Of a DNA stretch of 64,000 nt, positions 36,960-47,295 are shown in pieces (positions within the stretch are counted from its first letter, which is position 1; each line of letters begins with the position of its first letter). The notes below the pieces were generated by a model that saw only the letters and a list, made by a program, of their open reading frames with translations, had not been told where the DNA came from and did no database searches. The stretch spans positions 1 through 64,000 of the forward strand of contig NZ_VTTI01000014.1 in the NCBI RefSeq assembly GCF_008641105.1, given 5' to 3'. The DNA comes from Halopseudomonas salina. Its GTDB lineage: Bacteria > Pseudomonadota > Gammaproteobacteria > Pseudomonadales > Pseudomonadaceae. A program made the translations under genes and the position numbers.

Positions 36960-38222
36960 ATGCATATGGCAGTTCAGTGGTTGCTGATTCTGATGGCAGT
37001 GGTAGCGTTTCTGGGTGTGGTTTTTGAAGAGCTGATTCACGTCAACAAGGCAAAAGTAGTACTGTTTTTCGGCGCGCTGGCGTGGATGGTGCTGTTTATC
37101 GCTGCGCCCGACGATGCCTTCCGCGAGCGGGTACATGCCGCTCTGAGTCATAACATTACCGATATCGCCGGCCTCTGGTTGTTCCTGCTGGCAACCATGA
37201 CGTTCGTTGCCTATCTGAACAAGAAGGGCTTGATCGAGAACATCATCTACAGCGTACTGCCAGGGCGGGTGACGGAGCGCAAACTGTTATTTCTGACAGG
37301 GCTGTTCTGCTTCGTGTTTTCCTCGATCGCCGACAACATCACTGCCACCCTGGTGTCAGTCGCGCTGGTCCTGAGTCTCAAGATGGAGCTGCGCAAGACC
37401 CTGAGATTCGCAACGCTGGTTGTGTTCGCGGTCAACTCCGGCGGAGTGGCCATGATCACGGGTGACGTCACCACGCTGATGATCTTCCTCGCCGACAAGG
37501 TCGAGATCACCCATTTGTTGATGCTCAGCGGCCCTGCTTTTCTGGCGGTACTCCTGCTCGCGGCATTGCTGTCCGTCGGTCTGAAGGATGAAGTGGTGAT
37601 CGAAAAGGCCGCGTTGCAACCGCTGCGGGGAGTCGATCAGGTGATCGGTCTTCTGTTCTTGCTGACCATTGTAGGTACCATTCTGGGCAGCCTGCTGTAC
37701 TCGATCCCGCCGGTTCTGACCTTTCTCACCGGTCTTGCGCTGATGTTTTTGATTGCACGGTTTTTCAACGAAGATATCGAAAACGACCCGATTCTCGAGT
37801 ACGTGAGAGCGATCGAGTTCGAGACATTGTTGTTCTTCCTGGGAGTGTTGCTGCTAGTCGGCATGTTGCAGTTTATTGGTGTGCTGCAAGGCCTGACGGC
37901 GCTTTACGACCTCATGCCGGTGCTATTTGCCAACCTTCTGATGGGTATTCTGTCGGCGCTGATCGATAACGTGCCGCTGACTGCAGCCCTGCTTAAAGCC
38001 GATCTGCAGATGAGCACCGCCGAGTGGATGGGACTGACTTATGCTGTCGGAGTTGGTGGTTCATTGCTTATAATCGGGTCCGCTGCCGGGATAGTAGCGA
38101 TGAGCAAGCTGCCCGGGTTGACCTTTCTGACCTACATGCGCAGTTTCGGGTTGCTGTTTGCGGCCTTTGTCTTCGGTTATATCTCGGTTTACGGGTTGGG
38201 TCTGCTGGTTGGTGGCGAGTAG
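36960..38222 (+). CDS. nhaD: NhaD-type Na+/H+ antiporter
   Basis: A 420-residue membrane protein of the NhaD/arsenite permease (ion transporter) superfamily with about twelve helices. Typical motifs are SSIADNITATLVSVALVLSL, VNSGGVAMITGDVTTLMIF and SALIDNVPLTAALLKAD. NhaD exports sodium or lithium at alkaline pH in marine and halophilic gammaproteobacteria. It sits 12 nt after ribD and 28 nt before ribE, inside the riboflavin cluster, where it is a lodger with no pathway link. Confidence 0.9.
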   Translation: MHMAVQWLLILMAVVAFLGVVFEELIHVNKAKVVLFFGALAWMVLFIAAPDDAFRERVHAALSHNITDIAGLWLFLLATMTFVAYLNKKGLIENIIYSVLPGRVTERKLLFLTGLFCFVFSSIADNITATLVSVALVLSLKMELRKTLRFATLVVFAVNSGGVAMITGDVTTLMIFLADKVEITHLLMLSGPAFLAVLLLAALLSVGLKDEVVIEKAALQPLRGVDQVIGLLFLLTIVGTILGSLLYSIPPVLTFLTGLALMFLIARFFNEDIENDPILEYVRAIEFETLLFFLGVLLLVGMLQFIGVLQGLTALYDLMPVLFANLLMGILSALIDNVPLTAALLKADLQMSTAEWMGLTYAVGVGGSLLIIGSAAGIVAMSKLPGLTFLTYMRSFGLLFAAFVFGYISVYGLGLLVGGE

Positions 38223-38250
38223 ACTGCACCCCTGTCAAAGAGGCACTTAC

Positions 38251-38916
38251 ATGTTCACAGGCATCATCGAAGCGGTTGGTCAGATCCAGAGTATGCAGCC
38301 CCGGGGCGGCGACGTCCGGCTGTATGTGAAAACGGCAGGTCTCGACCTGGACGACGTCAAACTGGGTGACAGCATTGCGGTCAATGGCGTTTGTCTGACA
38401 GCGGTGGAGCTGCCCGGTGACGGCTTCTGGGCGGACGTCAGCCAGGAAACCATCCGGCGCACCGCGCTTTCGCGTCTCAAGGAAGGCAGCCGGGTCAATC
38501 TGGAGAAGGCGCTGACGCCCTCTTCGAGACTTGGTGGGCACTTGGTCAGCGGCCATGTGGACGGTGTGGGCAAGGTTCTTTCATTGAAAGAAGACGCCCG
38601 GTCCTGGCACTTTCGTATCGAGGCGCCTGCAGCACTGGCGCGCTATATCGCCGAAAAGGGCTCGATCACCGTTGATGGCACCAGCTTGACCGTCAACGCT
38701 GTCGATGGCGCCATCTTTGACCTTAATATCGTACCGCACACCATGCAGCAAACCGTTATGGGTGAGTATCAAGCCGGCAGTCCGGTGAATCTGGAAGTCG
38801 ACCTGATTGCCCGTTATCTGGAGCGTCTGCTACTGGGCGACAAGGCGGCGGAATCAGGCGGCGACAGTGGCCTGAGCATGTCTTTTCTCGCTGAAAACGG
38901 CTACCTGAAATCCTGA
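38251..38916 (+). CDS. ribE: Riboflavin synthase alpha chain
   Basis: Riboflavin synthase dismutates two 6,7-dimethyl-8-ribityllumazine molecules. I chose ATG 38251 (MFTGIIEAVGQIQSM), giving 221 residues in two similar barrels: NGVCLTAV in the first and DGTSLTVN in the second. SLKEGSRVNLEKAL and SPVNLEVDLIARYLERLL are standard. The stop codon lies in the first unit of a 15-bp repeat array. Confidence 0.96.
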   Translation: MFTGIIEAVGQIQSMQPRGGDVRLYVKTAGLDLDDVKLGDSIAVNGVCLTAVELPGDGFWADVSQETIRRTALSRLKEGSRVNLEKALTPSSRLGGHLVSGHVDGVGKVLSLKEDARSWHFRIEAPAALARYIAEKGSITVDGTSLTVNAVDGAIFDLNIVPHTMQQTVMGEYQAGSPVNLEVDLIARYLERLLLGDKAAESGGDSGLSMSFLAENGYLKS

Positions 38917-38980
38917 ACTCTCAGGCCGTGAACTTTCAAGTGCCGAACTTTCTGGTACTGAACTTTCAAGTACAGAACAA
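38913..38980 (+). repeat. 15-bp tandem repeat array between ribE and ribBX
   Basis: A 15-bp unit, best copy TGAACTTTCAAGTGC, recurs with GAAC(T/A) at 38915, 38930, 38945, 38960 and 38975. The copies diverge by a few bases (TCTCAGG, TTTCAAG, TTTCTGG, TTTCAAG). The array starts with the ribE stop codon and ends just before the ribBX SD (AAGGAG). The period of 15 nt is a multiple of three. Confidence 0.85.
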
Positions 38981-38998
38981 GGAGCCCGGGAGGGCCGC

Positions 38999-40093
<1,095 letters not shown>

Positions 40094-40110
40094 ACGCACC
40101 CGATCCACGA

Positions 40111-40127
40111 CTGCGCCTGGTGCGCAG
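40111..40127 (+). repeat. Small hairpin in the ribBX-ribH spacer
   Basis: CTGCGC-CTGGT-GCGCAG forms a 6-bp stem, followed by CCGGTTCTTT. It may be a weak attenuator; the operon continues in the same direction. Confidence 0.45.
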
Positions 40128-40151
40128 CCGGTTCTTTAAGAGAGAGATAAC

Positions 40152-40631
40152 ATGTCAGCTATACGTACCATCGAAGGCGATTTCGTATCCGTGCAGGGCC
40201 GCTACGCTCTGGTTGTCGGTCGCTTCAACAGTTTTGTCGTGGAAAGCCTGCTGTCCGGTGCAATCGATGCGCTCAAGCGCCACGGCGTAAAAGAAGCAGA
40301 CATTACCATCGTGCGGGCCCCCGGTGCGTTCGAGATCCCCCTGGTGGTGAAGAAGGTCGCCGAAACCAAGCAGTTCGACGCCATTGTCACTCTTGGCGCT
40401 GTTATCCGTGGCGGTACGCCGCATTTTGAATACGTGGCTGGCGAGTGCGTCAAGGGCATTGGCAGTCTGTCGCTTGAGTACGGTATTCCGGTCGCTTTCG
40501 GCGTGCTCACCGTTGACAGCATCGAGCAGGCCATTGAGCGCTCCGGCACCAAAGCGGGTAACAAGGGTGCTGAAGCGGCGATGTCTGCTGTTGAAATGGT
40601 CAGCCTGTTCAAGCAGTTGGAGGCCAAGTGA
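40152..40631 (+). CDS. ribH: 6,7-dimethyl-8-ribityllumazine synthase
   Basis: RibH condenses the RibB product with the pyrimidine intermediate and assembles into icosahedral or pentameric shells. It has 159 residues. Motifs: [45 protein letters not shown] and [24 protein letters not shown]. It overlaps nusB by 4 nt. Confidence 0.97.
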   Translation: MSAIRTIEGDFVSVQGRYALVVGRFNSFVVESLLSGAIDALKRHGVKEADITIVRAPGAFEIPLVVKKVAETKQFDAIVTLGAVIRGGTPHFEYVAGECVKGIGSLSLEYGIPVAFGVLTVDSIEQAIERSGTKAGNKGAEAAMSAVEMVSLFKQLEAK

Positions 40632-41107
40632 GCGAGTCAGACCAGCAGCCGGCCAGTGCTGGCCGGCCCAAGGCGTCGGCTCGCCGCAAGGCCCGCAGTC
40701 TTGCCGTCCAGGCACTTTACGGCTGGCAGGTGGCAGACTTGCCGCTGTCGGATATTGAGGCCCAATATCGCGCCGACAATGATTTTGCCAAAGTTGATGG
40801 CGCCTATTTTCACGAACTGCTGACCGGCGTTGGCCGCAATCTGACCGAGCTCGATGAGCATTTGGCCAGCGTCCTGGACCGTCCGGTGCGTGAGCTTGAT
40901 CCGATCGAAATGGCCATTTTGCGGCTTGGCGTATACGAGCTGGTGCACCGGATCGATGTGCCCTATAAAGTAGTGATCAATGAAGGTATCGAACTGGCAA
41001 AGATATTCGGCGCCACCGATGGTCACAAATACGTCAATGGCATTCTCGACAAGCTGGCTCCCAGCCTGCGCAGTGTTGAGGTCAACGCGTCCCGCCGGGG
41101 GCGTTGA
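40628..41107 (+). CDS. nusB: Transcription antitermination factor NusB
   Basis: NusB binds boxA RNA with S10 and promotes rRNA antitermination. It has 159 residues from GTG 40628 ([10 protein letters not shown]), overlapping the ribH stop. The all-helical NusB fold is seen in [14 protein letters not shown] and [28 protein letters not shown]. Confidence 0.96.
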   Translation: MSESDQQPASAGRPKASARRKARSLAVQALYGWQVADLPLSDIEAQYRADNDFAKVDGAYFHELLTGVGRNLTELDEHLASVLDRPVRELDPIEMAILRLGVYELVHRIDVPYKVVINEGIELAKIFGATDGHKYVNGILDKLAPSLRSVEVNASRRGR

Positions 41108-41132
41108 TAGCCATCTGTAAAAGGCCGCAGCC

Positions 41133-42131
41133 ATGTCGCTGGGTGAGTTTGAACTGATTGGCCGGTATTTTCGTAGCATGGAGCTGGGAAATGCCGGTGG
41201 TTCGGAACATGTCACCCTCGGCATTGGTGACGACGCCGCCTTGATCAGCATGGCACCTGACAAGCAGCTGGTGGTCTCCACCGACACCGTTGTACTTGGC
41301 ACGCATTTCCCCCCTGACTACATCCCTGCAAACCTTGCTTACCGAGCCCTGGCTGCGGCAGTCAGTGACCTGGCTGCTATGGGGGCCAGGCCGCTGAGCT
41401 TCACATTGGCGCTGACATTACCCGAGGTGGACGAGACCTGGCTGCAGAGTTTTGCCCAGGGCCTTACCGATGCGGCTCGCGATCATCGCATCAGCTTGAT
41501 TGGGGGTGATACCACCCGGGGGCCACTCAATATAAACGTTACCGTATTGGGAGAAGTGCGGCCGCGGAATGTGGTGCGCCGTGGTGATGCCCAACCCGGT
41601 GACCTGCTTTGTGTCGGCGGCCCACTGGGCGACGGCGGTGGTGGCCTGGCTGTGGTTCTGGGTGAAAGCATGCCTTCTTCTGTGAGTGATGCTGCGCGGG
41701 ATTACCTTTTTCAGCGCTTCTGGCGTCCCCTGGCCCAGTGTGAGCTCGGACTGGAGCTCGCCGGGGTAGCCAGTGCGGGTCTTGATGTGTCTGATGGACT
41801 GATTGCAGACGCCCGTCATCTGGCGGAGGCCAGCGGCGTAGCGCTGCATATTCGCCTCGCCGACCTGCCCTGTTCTGCTGCACTGCAAGCCTGGCCGGAG
41901 GCGCAGCGAATGGAATGGATGCTGGGCGGCGGCGACGATTATGTGTTGTTATTTACCTTGCCGGTTGCCAGTATCCGCTGCCTCGAAGTGTGGGCTTCCC
42001 AGGGCTTTGATGTGACCGTGATCGGCGAAGCCGTGGTTGGCAGCGGTATATGGCTGGATGACGGTCAGGAGTTGAAAGAAAAGGTGCAGCCCGCCGGTTA
42101 CCAGCATTTTCAGAGGAAAAGTAATGATTGA
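41133..42131 (+). CDS. thiL: Thiamine-monophosphate kinase
   Basis: ThiL phosphorylates thiamine phosphate to the coenzyme thiamine diphosphate. It has 332 residues of the PurM/AIR synthase fold: GIGDDAALI near the N-terminus, the VSTDTVVLGTHF segment, LIGGDTTRGPL, and GLDVSDGLIADARHL. It overlaps pgpA by 8 nt. Confidence 0.96.
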   Translation: MSLGEFELIGRYFRSMELGNAGGSEHVTLGIGDDAALISMAPDKQLVVSTDTVVLGTHFPPDYIPANLAYRALAAAVSDLAAMGARPLSFTLALTLPEVDETWLQSFAQGLTDAARDHRISLIGGDTTRGPLNINVTVLGEVRPRNVVRRGDAQPGDLLCVGGPLGDGGGGLAVVLGESMPSSVSDAARDYLFQRFWRPLAQCELGLELAGVASAGLDVSDGLIADARHLAEASGVALHIRLADLPCSAALQAWPEAQRMEWMLGGGDDYVLLFTLPVASIRCLEVWASQGFDVTVIGEAVVGSGIWLDDGQELKEKVQPAGYQHFQRKSND

Positions 42132-42609
42132 AGGCTCAACTCACGCGCCCGCATCGGTTTGGCGTAATCCCGTGCACTTTCTGGCCTTCGGGTTTGGCAG
42201 TGGTGCAGTGCGACGGGCGCCGGGTACCTGGGGTACCTTGGCGGCAGTGCCATTCGTGCCCCTGTGGCAACACCTGCCTTTTACCGGTTATCTCCTGGTG
42301 CTTGTAGTCAGCGCTCTGGTGGGTATCTGGCTTTGCGGGCGCACTGCCAGGGATCTGGGGGTGCACGACCACGGAGGTATTGTCTGGGATGAGTTTGTCG
42401 GTTATTGGCTGACCATGCTGCTCGCGCCTCCGGGCTGGCTGTGGCTGCTTGGTGGCTTTGTACTCTTTCGTTTCTTCGATATTCTCAAACCCTGGCCGAT
42501 CGGCTGGGTGGACCGCAAGGTGCATGGCGGCCTGGGCATCATGCTGGACGATATTCTTGCAGGACTGATGGCACTGGCGGTTTTGCTGGTGGTTGAGCAA
42601 CTGATCTGA
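42124..42609 (+). CDS. pgpA: Phosphatidylglycerophosphatase A
   Basis: PgpA dephosphorylates phosphatidylglycerophosphate in the inner membrane. It has 161 residues. Key stretches: FGSGAVRRAPGTWGTLAAVP, HDHGGIVWDEFVGYW with the catalytic acidic residues, and RFFDILKPWPIGWVDRKVHGGLGIMLDDILAG. Usual position after thiL. Confidence 0.96.
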   Translation: MIEGSTHAPASVWRNPVHFLAFGFGSGAVRRAPGTWGTLAAVPFVPLWQHLPFTGYLLVLVVSALVGIWLCGRTARDLGVHDHGGIVWDEFVGYWLTMLLAPPGWLWLLGGFVLFRFFDILKPWPIGWVDRKVHGGLGIMLDDILAGLMALAVLLVVEQLI

Positions 42610-42632
42610 ATAGGGTTTCAAGGAGAACGCCG

Positions 42633-43286
42633 ATGCTAAGGAAAGAAGTCATTGCCTGTCTGGTCCTGGCCCTGGGTCTGGCAGCCGGTGCGGCGAGCGC
42701 CGAACCGCGCGTCAGGGTCGTTGGTCTGTTTTCCGGTGCGGCAGTGGTCAACATCGACGGGCAGCGGCACATGTTGCGAATCGGCAAGCCGGGGCCGCAA
42801 GGTGTCGAATTACTTGCGGCAGACAGCCGTACTGCAACAGTGAGGATCAACGGGCAAACACGTCAGCTCGCCCTGCAGCGCGATTACACGGAAGGCTTTG
42901 CCGCTGTGGAGCGCAAGCAGGTAACCATAGGCCGTACTGGGGGAGGCCATTTTCGTACCGTCGGCTCAATCAATGGTCAGAACGTACAGTTCATGCTTGA
43001 TACCGGTGCCACGAGCGTGGCGATGAACTCCTTTCAGGCCGAACGACTGGGGATTGATTTCCGTTTGGTCGGTGTGCCGATAATGGCGAATACCGCCAGC
43101 TCCCAGGTGCAGGGCTTCCGGGTAATGCTGGACAGAGTCAAGGTAGGGGATATCGAGCTGACCAATGTCGAAGGGGTGGTGCTAGAGGGCGCCTACCCTA
43201 CAGAGGTGTTGCTGGGTAACAGTTATCTGAGCAGGATACGCATGATCGATAACGGCGAAACTCTGCTTCTGGAGAGCCGTCACTGA
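42633..43286 (+). CDS. Retropepsin-like aspartic protease (clan AA, exported)
   Basis: A 217-residue protein with a signal peptide (MLRKEVIACLVLALGLAAGAASA). A short domain with an SH3-like look (VVNIDGQRHMLRIGKPGPQGVEL) precedes a single-lobe aspartic protease domain, catalytic motif FMLDTGATSVAMN at about 122-134 and the hydrophobic segment VLLGNSYLSRIRM. Single-lobe enzymes work as dimers. The role of this family in the periplasm is not established. It lies between pgpA and ribA. Confidence 0.85.
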   Translation: MLRKEVIACLVLALGLAAGAASAEPRVRVVGLFSGAAVVNIDGQRHMLRIGKPGPQGVELLAADSRTATVRINGQTRQLALQRDYTEGFAAVERKQVTIGRTGGGHFRTVGSINGQNVQFMLDTGATSVAMNSFQAERLGIDFRLVGVPIMANTASSQVQGFRVMLDRVKVGDIELTNVEGVVLEGAYPTEVLLGNSYLSRIRMIDNGETLLLESRH

Positions 43287-43403
43287 CATTTAGGGCCGGC
43301 GGCTACATGACGTCACATTCGCCCTACCTCTATTCATCGCGGCTTTGCCGTTCTCCTGCTAAGATAGCGGCCCTTTATGGCAACAACCGGACAGGAGCCA
43401 GGT

Positions 43404-44015
43404 GTGTCAGTCACCTTTGTTGCGTCATGCAAATTACCGACCCGCTGGGGCACCTTCACCATGCACGGCTTTCTCGAGCCGGAGACCGGCAAGGAGCACG
43501 TTGTATTGACCATGGGTGATGTCGCCGATGGTAATCCTGTGTTGGGCCGCCTGCATTCCGAATGTCTGACAGGCGACGCACTGTTCAGCCTGCGCTGTGA
43601 TTGTGGTTTCCAATTGGAGGCAGCACTTCAGGCAATCGCTGAAGAGGGGCGTGGAGCACTGTTGTATTTGCGACAGGAGGGGCGCGGCATTGGTCTCATG
43701 AACAAGGTCAGGGCCTATCATCTGCAGGACGGTGGTGCGGATACGGTCGAGGCCAACGAATTGCTTGGCTTTGGTGCAGACCAGCGCGACTACGGGATTT
43801 GTGAGCCAATGCTCAAGCATCTGGGCATATCCAGCCTGCGTCTGTTGACCAATAACCCGCGCAAGGTCAAGGCTCTGGAGGGTTACGGCCTGAGAGTAAC
43901 CGAGCGCTTGCCCCTGGAGTTTGGTCTGAACCCCCATAACAGCAAGTACCTGGCAACCAAGGCCGGCAAGCTTGGCCATATGCTGGGGCAGATGCATCAG
44001 GCGGAGAAAGAATAA
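43404..44015 (+). CDS. ribA: GTP cyclohydrolase II
   Basis: RibA opens the imidazole ring of GTP, the first step in riboflavin synthesis. I chose GTG 43404 ([13 protein letters not shown]), with AGGAG 7 nt upstream, giving 203 residues; ATG 43377 has no SD. The zinc motif [19 protein letters not shown] and the arginine loop [18 protein letters not shown] are intact. It complements the degenerate RibA half of the RibBX protein. Confidence 0.95.
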   Translation: MSVTFVASCKLPTRWGTFTMHGFLEPETGKEHVVLTMGDVADGNPVLGRLHSECLTGDALFSLRCDCGFQLEAALQAIAEEGRGALLYLRQEGRGIGLMNKVRAYHLQDGGADTVEANELLGFGADQRDYGICEPMLKHLGISSLRLLTNNPRKVKALEGYGLRVTERLPLEFGLNPHNSKYLATKAGKLGHMLGQMHQAEKE

Positions 44016-44440
44016 TGTTCGACCCTACCCAGCACTGGCGTGCCCTGCGGCGCAACTGGCGGATGCAGAGTATCGTTACGCTATGCTTGCCCATAGCGCT
44101 GGCCTGGTTTTTGAAAGACCAGCCCGGCGCGTGGGAGGACGCTGCGATAGGTCTGTTTATACTGGGCCTGGCCACGTTGTTCCTGTCACTGTGGCGATTC
44201 CGCCGATACAAGGCAGCGTTGATCGAAGCGGATCGTCTGGGTGAAGCCCCCGAGGCAGCCGATGCCTGGGTCACGCTGCACCGTGAACAGTTGCTTGGTC
44301 TGTTGAATGCCAAACTGCCCGCCTGGGTCGGCATGCTGCACTACGTCTGCACCTCCGAAATTGTTCCCCTGACCCTGCTGGTACTCGCCAGTATGGGTGT
44401 CATGCTGCTTTATCGCCCGCCCACTGCCTGGGTGAAGTAA
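44015..44440 (+). CDS. Conserved inner membrane protein of unknown function
   Basis: A 141-residue protein with three likely membrane helices: IVTLCLPIALAWFL, AAIGLFILGLATLFLSLW and IVPLTLLVLASMGVMLLY. No known domain recognised. It starts on the ribA stop and ends on the btuF start (TAATG), so it is tightly packed in the operon; a link to riboflavin or cobalamin is only positional. Confidence 0.7.
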   Translation: MFDPTQHWRALRRNWRMQSIVTLCLPIALAWFLKDQPGAWEDAAIGLFILGLATLFLSLWRFRRYKAALIEADRLGEAPEAADAWVTLHREQLLGLLNAKLPAWVGMLHYVCTSEIVPLTLLVLASMGVMLLYRPPTAWVK

Positions 44441-45294
44441 TGCAACGCTGGCTGGCTGCACTGGTTTGCCTATGGTTGGCCAGTACCAGCGCACAGGCTA
44501 GCGACTCCGGTTCTGAGGTGCAGCGGATTGTCAGCCTCGCGCCGTTTCTCACTGATATGCTTATCCAGCTTGAGGCGTCTGACCGCCTGGTGGGCGTACT
44601 GGATGACGGTCTGTTGGATGCAGAGCTCGATTCTGTAGCGCGCGTAGGCGGTCACCAGACCCTTTCCCGAGAATTGATTCTCGCCGAGCAGCCTGATCTG
44701 GTTCTGGCCTGGACGTCGGGTAATGATGCCCAGTTGCTGACTCAGCTTGAGAGCTGGGGCCTGCGGGTAGAGCGGTTTGACCCGCAGCGCCTCACCGACA
44801 TTGCGACCATGACACGTGGGCTGGGACGACTACTGGGCGTGTCTGAACGAGCTGATGCGATGGCGCACGATTTTGAGCTGTCGCTCTCCCGCCTGCATCG
44901 CCCACTGACGCTTGAATCGCCACGCGTATTTGTGCAGTTATGGGACGATCCTCTCTACACGGTGAGCAATGAACAGCTCCTGGGAGACGCGCTGAGTCAT
45001 TGTGGTGCGCACAATGTCTTCGGTGATCTGCCTGTGCTTGCGCCCCAGGTTGGACGCGAAAGTGTGATCGCTACCGACCCTGACCTGATCATAGCTTTCT
45101 CGGACGAGCCGGCACAGGCCAATCCCTGGCTGCAACGCTGGCGTCAGTTTGCACAATTGCGGGCGGTACGCCATGAGGGTTTGAGATCCATGGATGGTGA
45201 TGCGCTGGTACGCCCGACACCGGCACTGCTGGAGGGGTTGGAGGTGTTATGCGGCTTGATAGCGGAGTATCGGCTGAAACCGAGAGTGGACTAG
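44440..45294 (+). CDS. btuF: Cobalamin-binding periplasmic protein, BtuF-like
   Basis: A 284-residue class III substrate-binding protein (signal MQRWLAALVCLWLASTSAQA). The helical backbone and motifs VQRIVSLAPFLTDMLIQL, EQPDLVLAW and ATDPDLIIAF match BtuF-type proteins. No BtuC or BtuD gene is next to it. The convergent neighbour is btuB under a B12 riboswitch, which supports a cobalamin role. Confidence 0.85.
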   Translation: MQRWLAALVCLWLASTSAQASDSGSEVQRIVSLAPFLTDMLIQLEASDRLVGVLDDGLLDAELDSVARVGGHQTLSRELILAEQPDLVLAWTSGNDAQLLTQLESWGLRVERFDPQRLTDIATMTRGLGRLLGVSERADAMAHDFELSLSRLHRPLTLESPRVFVQLWDDPLYTVSNEQLLGDALSHCGAHNVFGDLPVLAPQVGRESVIATDPDLIIAFSDEPAQANPWLQRWRQFAQLRAVRHEGLRSMDGDALVRPTPALLEGLEVLCGLIAEYRLKPRVD

Positions 45295-45320
45295 CTGCCG
45301 CATCGATATGATGCGGCAGC
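45294..45320. terminator. Shared hairpin between btuF and btuB
   Basis: GCTGCCGCATC-GATAT-GATGCGGCAGC forms a perfect 11-bp stem between two convergent genes; its first base is also the last base of the btuF stop codon. No strong T-run, so termination strength is uncertain. Confidence 0.75.
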
Positions 45321-45330
45321 ACCCAGATCA

Positions 45331-47145
45331 TCAGAAGTCGGGAGTCCAGCTGACTGACAGCATGGCGTTCAGGTCATTCTCTCGATAGGCATAGGTCTGT
45401 CCGTCGACGTTGTAGTTGGCCAGGCCGTAGTCCTTGTCCAGCAAGTTGCCGACCTTCAGGTCCCAGCGCAGCGCAGATGTCATGTTCCAGTTGGCGCGGG
45501 CCTCTACCAGACCGTAGCCGGACAACTGCTGTTGATTGGCCGGATCGTTGTATCGCTCACTATTGGCCATCACGCTGAAGCCTACACCAAACACCCCCCA
45601 CTGGCGGTCCGTATCCACGCTGACCAAGCGCTTGGGTCTGCGTGGCAGTAGGTTGCCGGTGGTGCGGTCGCGCGGGTCAAGCCAGGTTGCCGCCAGCATT
45701 GTATGCCAACCCGCCAGATCCGTTGTTGCGCTGAGTTCCAGGCCGTGGATCCGCGCGCGGCTGATGTTCTGCGCGACGAAGAAGGGGTCGAGCAGAATCA
45801 GATCATCAATATCCGTGCGGAACGCGGCGGCCTGCAGTTGGGTGTCCTGGATCTGTCCGCGCCATTGCAGTTCGTAGCTTTTTGAGCGCTCGGGTTGCAG
45901 ATTGGGATTCGCGCCAAAGCTGGTGTAAAGATCGTTGAAGGTCGGTGCACGAAAGCCTTCGCCATAGGAGGCGACCAGTTGCTGGTTCTCCGCCACGGGC
46001 ACGATCAAGGCAGCGTTAAAGGTGTTGGCACGCCCAAACTGCTCGTTGTCGTCATGCCGCCAGCCAAGCTCTGTCTGGAAACGCTCGCTGGCAAAACGGT
46101 GCTGAACGAATGCAGCGCGATTGAAGCGCTCGGTCTCGATAAAACTCCCGGTGCTGCGCAATCGGTCTTCATACCAGTCCAGGCCGGTTTGCAGGCTGTG
46201 TTGCTCGTTCAGTTGCAGGGTATTCAGCCAGCTCGCAGAATCGCGGTAGGTGTTGTAGGTGAAGCTGAAGAAATCGTAATTGCTGTCACGCTTGTCTTCT
46301 GCGTGGCCCGCTTCTAAGCGTGAGGTCCACAACTGATTGACCTGCCATTGCAGGTGCGTAGCGACCGTGCTCAGGGTGAAATCGTCTTCCGGGTTGCCGA
46401 ACAGATCGTATTCGGTATTTCCGCTCTGCTCGAGCAGCCGCACGCCTGCTTCCAGATTGTCCGAAAAGCTATGGATCAGGCTCGCATTGAAGGCGCGATT
46501 GCGATAGGCGTCGTCGTCCTCGTCGCCTGCGGTTTCGTGTCGGGTACGATCGAATCCACCTGTCTCGTTCAGGCTGGCGCCAAGATCGAAGCGCGTGCGC
46601 TGATTACCGCCGGAAAGGCCGACATGCCGGCGGTAGCTGTCGTTGCTGCCTACAGCAAAGCTGGCGCGGGGGTTGAGTCCGGGCTCGCCGCGGCGGGTAA
46701 AGATCTGCACCACACCACCGATGGCGTCTGAGCCGTAGACGGCAGAGCGGGGACCGCGGATCACTTCGATCCGTTCGATCTGGTCGACGTTGAGAAACTC
46801 CAGGCTGGCTTGGCCGGCCGAAGCGCTACCGATGCGCTGGCCGTCCACCAGTACAAGTGACTGCGTACTGCCGGTGCCGCGCAGGGACAAGGCAGTCAGG
46901 CTGCCCTGGCCTCCGTTGGTAGTGATTGATGCGCCAGGTACTCGGCGCAGCAGATCGACAATAGAGGTTGGCTGCAGCCGATCGATATCGGCTCGGGTAA
47001 AGATGGTTGTAGCTGCCGGCGTGCTGGCGAGGGATTGTGCCTGACGTGAGGCGGTAACCACAGTGTCAGGCAGATCTACGGAGCTGTTGGCCAGTGTTAT
47101 ACCGGATGCCAGCAGGGTAGGGACGAGTAATAGCAATCTGTTCAT
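45331..47145 (-). CDS. btuB: TonB-dependent cobalamin receptor BtuB
   Basis: A 604-residue outer membrane receptor. The start is ATG 47145 (MNRLLLLVPTLLASGITLA, signal peptide); upstream TTG at 47157 is inside the SD hairpin. The mature N-terminus carries a TonB box region DTVVTASR. Plug domain motifs: LRRVPGASITTNGG, LVDGQRI, RIEVIRGPRSAVYGSDAIGGVVQI. The barrel ends in SVSWTPDF with the terminal Phe. A cobalamin riboswitch upstream fixes the ligand class. Confidence 0.95.
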   Translation of the reverse strand: MNRLLLLVPTLLASGITLANSSVDLPDTVVTASRQAQSLASTPAATTIFTRADIDRLQPTSIVDLLRRVPGASITTNGGQGSLTALSLRGTGSTQSLVLVDGQRIGSASAGQASLEFLNVDQIERIEVIRGPRSAVYGSDAIGGVVQIFTRRGEPGLNPRASFAVGSNDSYRRHVGLSGGNQRTRFDLGASLNETGGFDRTRHETAGDEDDDAYRNRAFNASLIHSFSDNLEAGVRLLEQSGNTEYDLFGNPEDDFTLSTVATHLQWQVNQLWTSRLEAGHAEDKRDSNYDFFSFTYNTYRDSASWLNTLQLNEQHSLQTGLDWYEDRLRSTGSFIETERFNRAAFVQHRFASERFQTELGWRHDDNEQFGRANTFNAALIVPVAENQQLVASYGEGFRAPTFNDLYTSFGANPNLQPERSKSYELQWRGQIQDTQLQAAAFRTDIDDLILLDPFFVAQNISRARIHGLELSATTDLAGWHTMLAATWLDPRDRTTGNLLPRRPKRLVSVDTDRQWGVFGVGFSVMANSERYNDPANQQQLSGYGLVEARANWNMTSALRWDLKVGNLLDKDYGLANYNVDGQTYAYRENDLNAMLSVSWTPDF

Positions 47146-47151
47146 GTTGAG

Positions 47152-47174
47152 CCTCAAAAGAAACGCTTTTGAGG
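47152..47174 (-). promoter_or_regulatory. SD-sequestering hairpin before btuB
   Basis: On the minus strand CCTCAAAAG (47174-47166), a CGTTT loop and CTTTTGAGG (47160-47152) form a perfect 9-bp stem. The GAGG at its 3' end is the btuB Shine-Dalgarno, 6 nt before ATG 47145. The hairpin therefore hides the ribosome binding site and could be the switch element acting with the riboswitch upstream. Confidence 0.8.
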
Positions 47175-47295
47175 AGGGCGAAAAGCCAGCGGAATCTGTC
47201 TATACAGCGAAGGGACAGCCATGCACTGGCCGGGTGGCGCCCTCCGCGACACCTCAGCAATGCAGGCCCGGACAAATTTGTCATGGGTTCTGCTT

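Noticed and set aside
38223..38250. FMN riboswitch before ribE
   Set aside because: The spacer is only 28 nt and has none of the conserved RFN motifs.
43377..43403. ATG start for RibA at 43377
   Set aside because: No SD before it, while AGGAG lies 7 nt before GTG 43404, which matches the family N-terminus.
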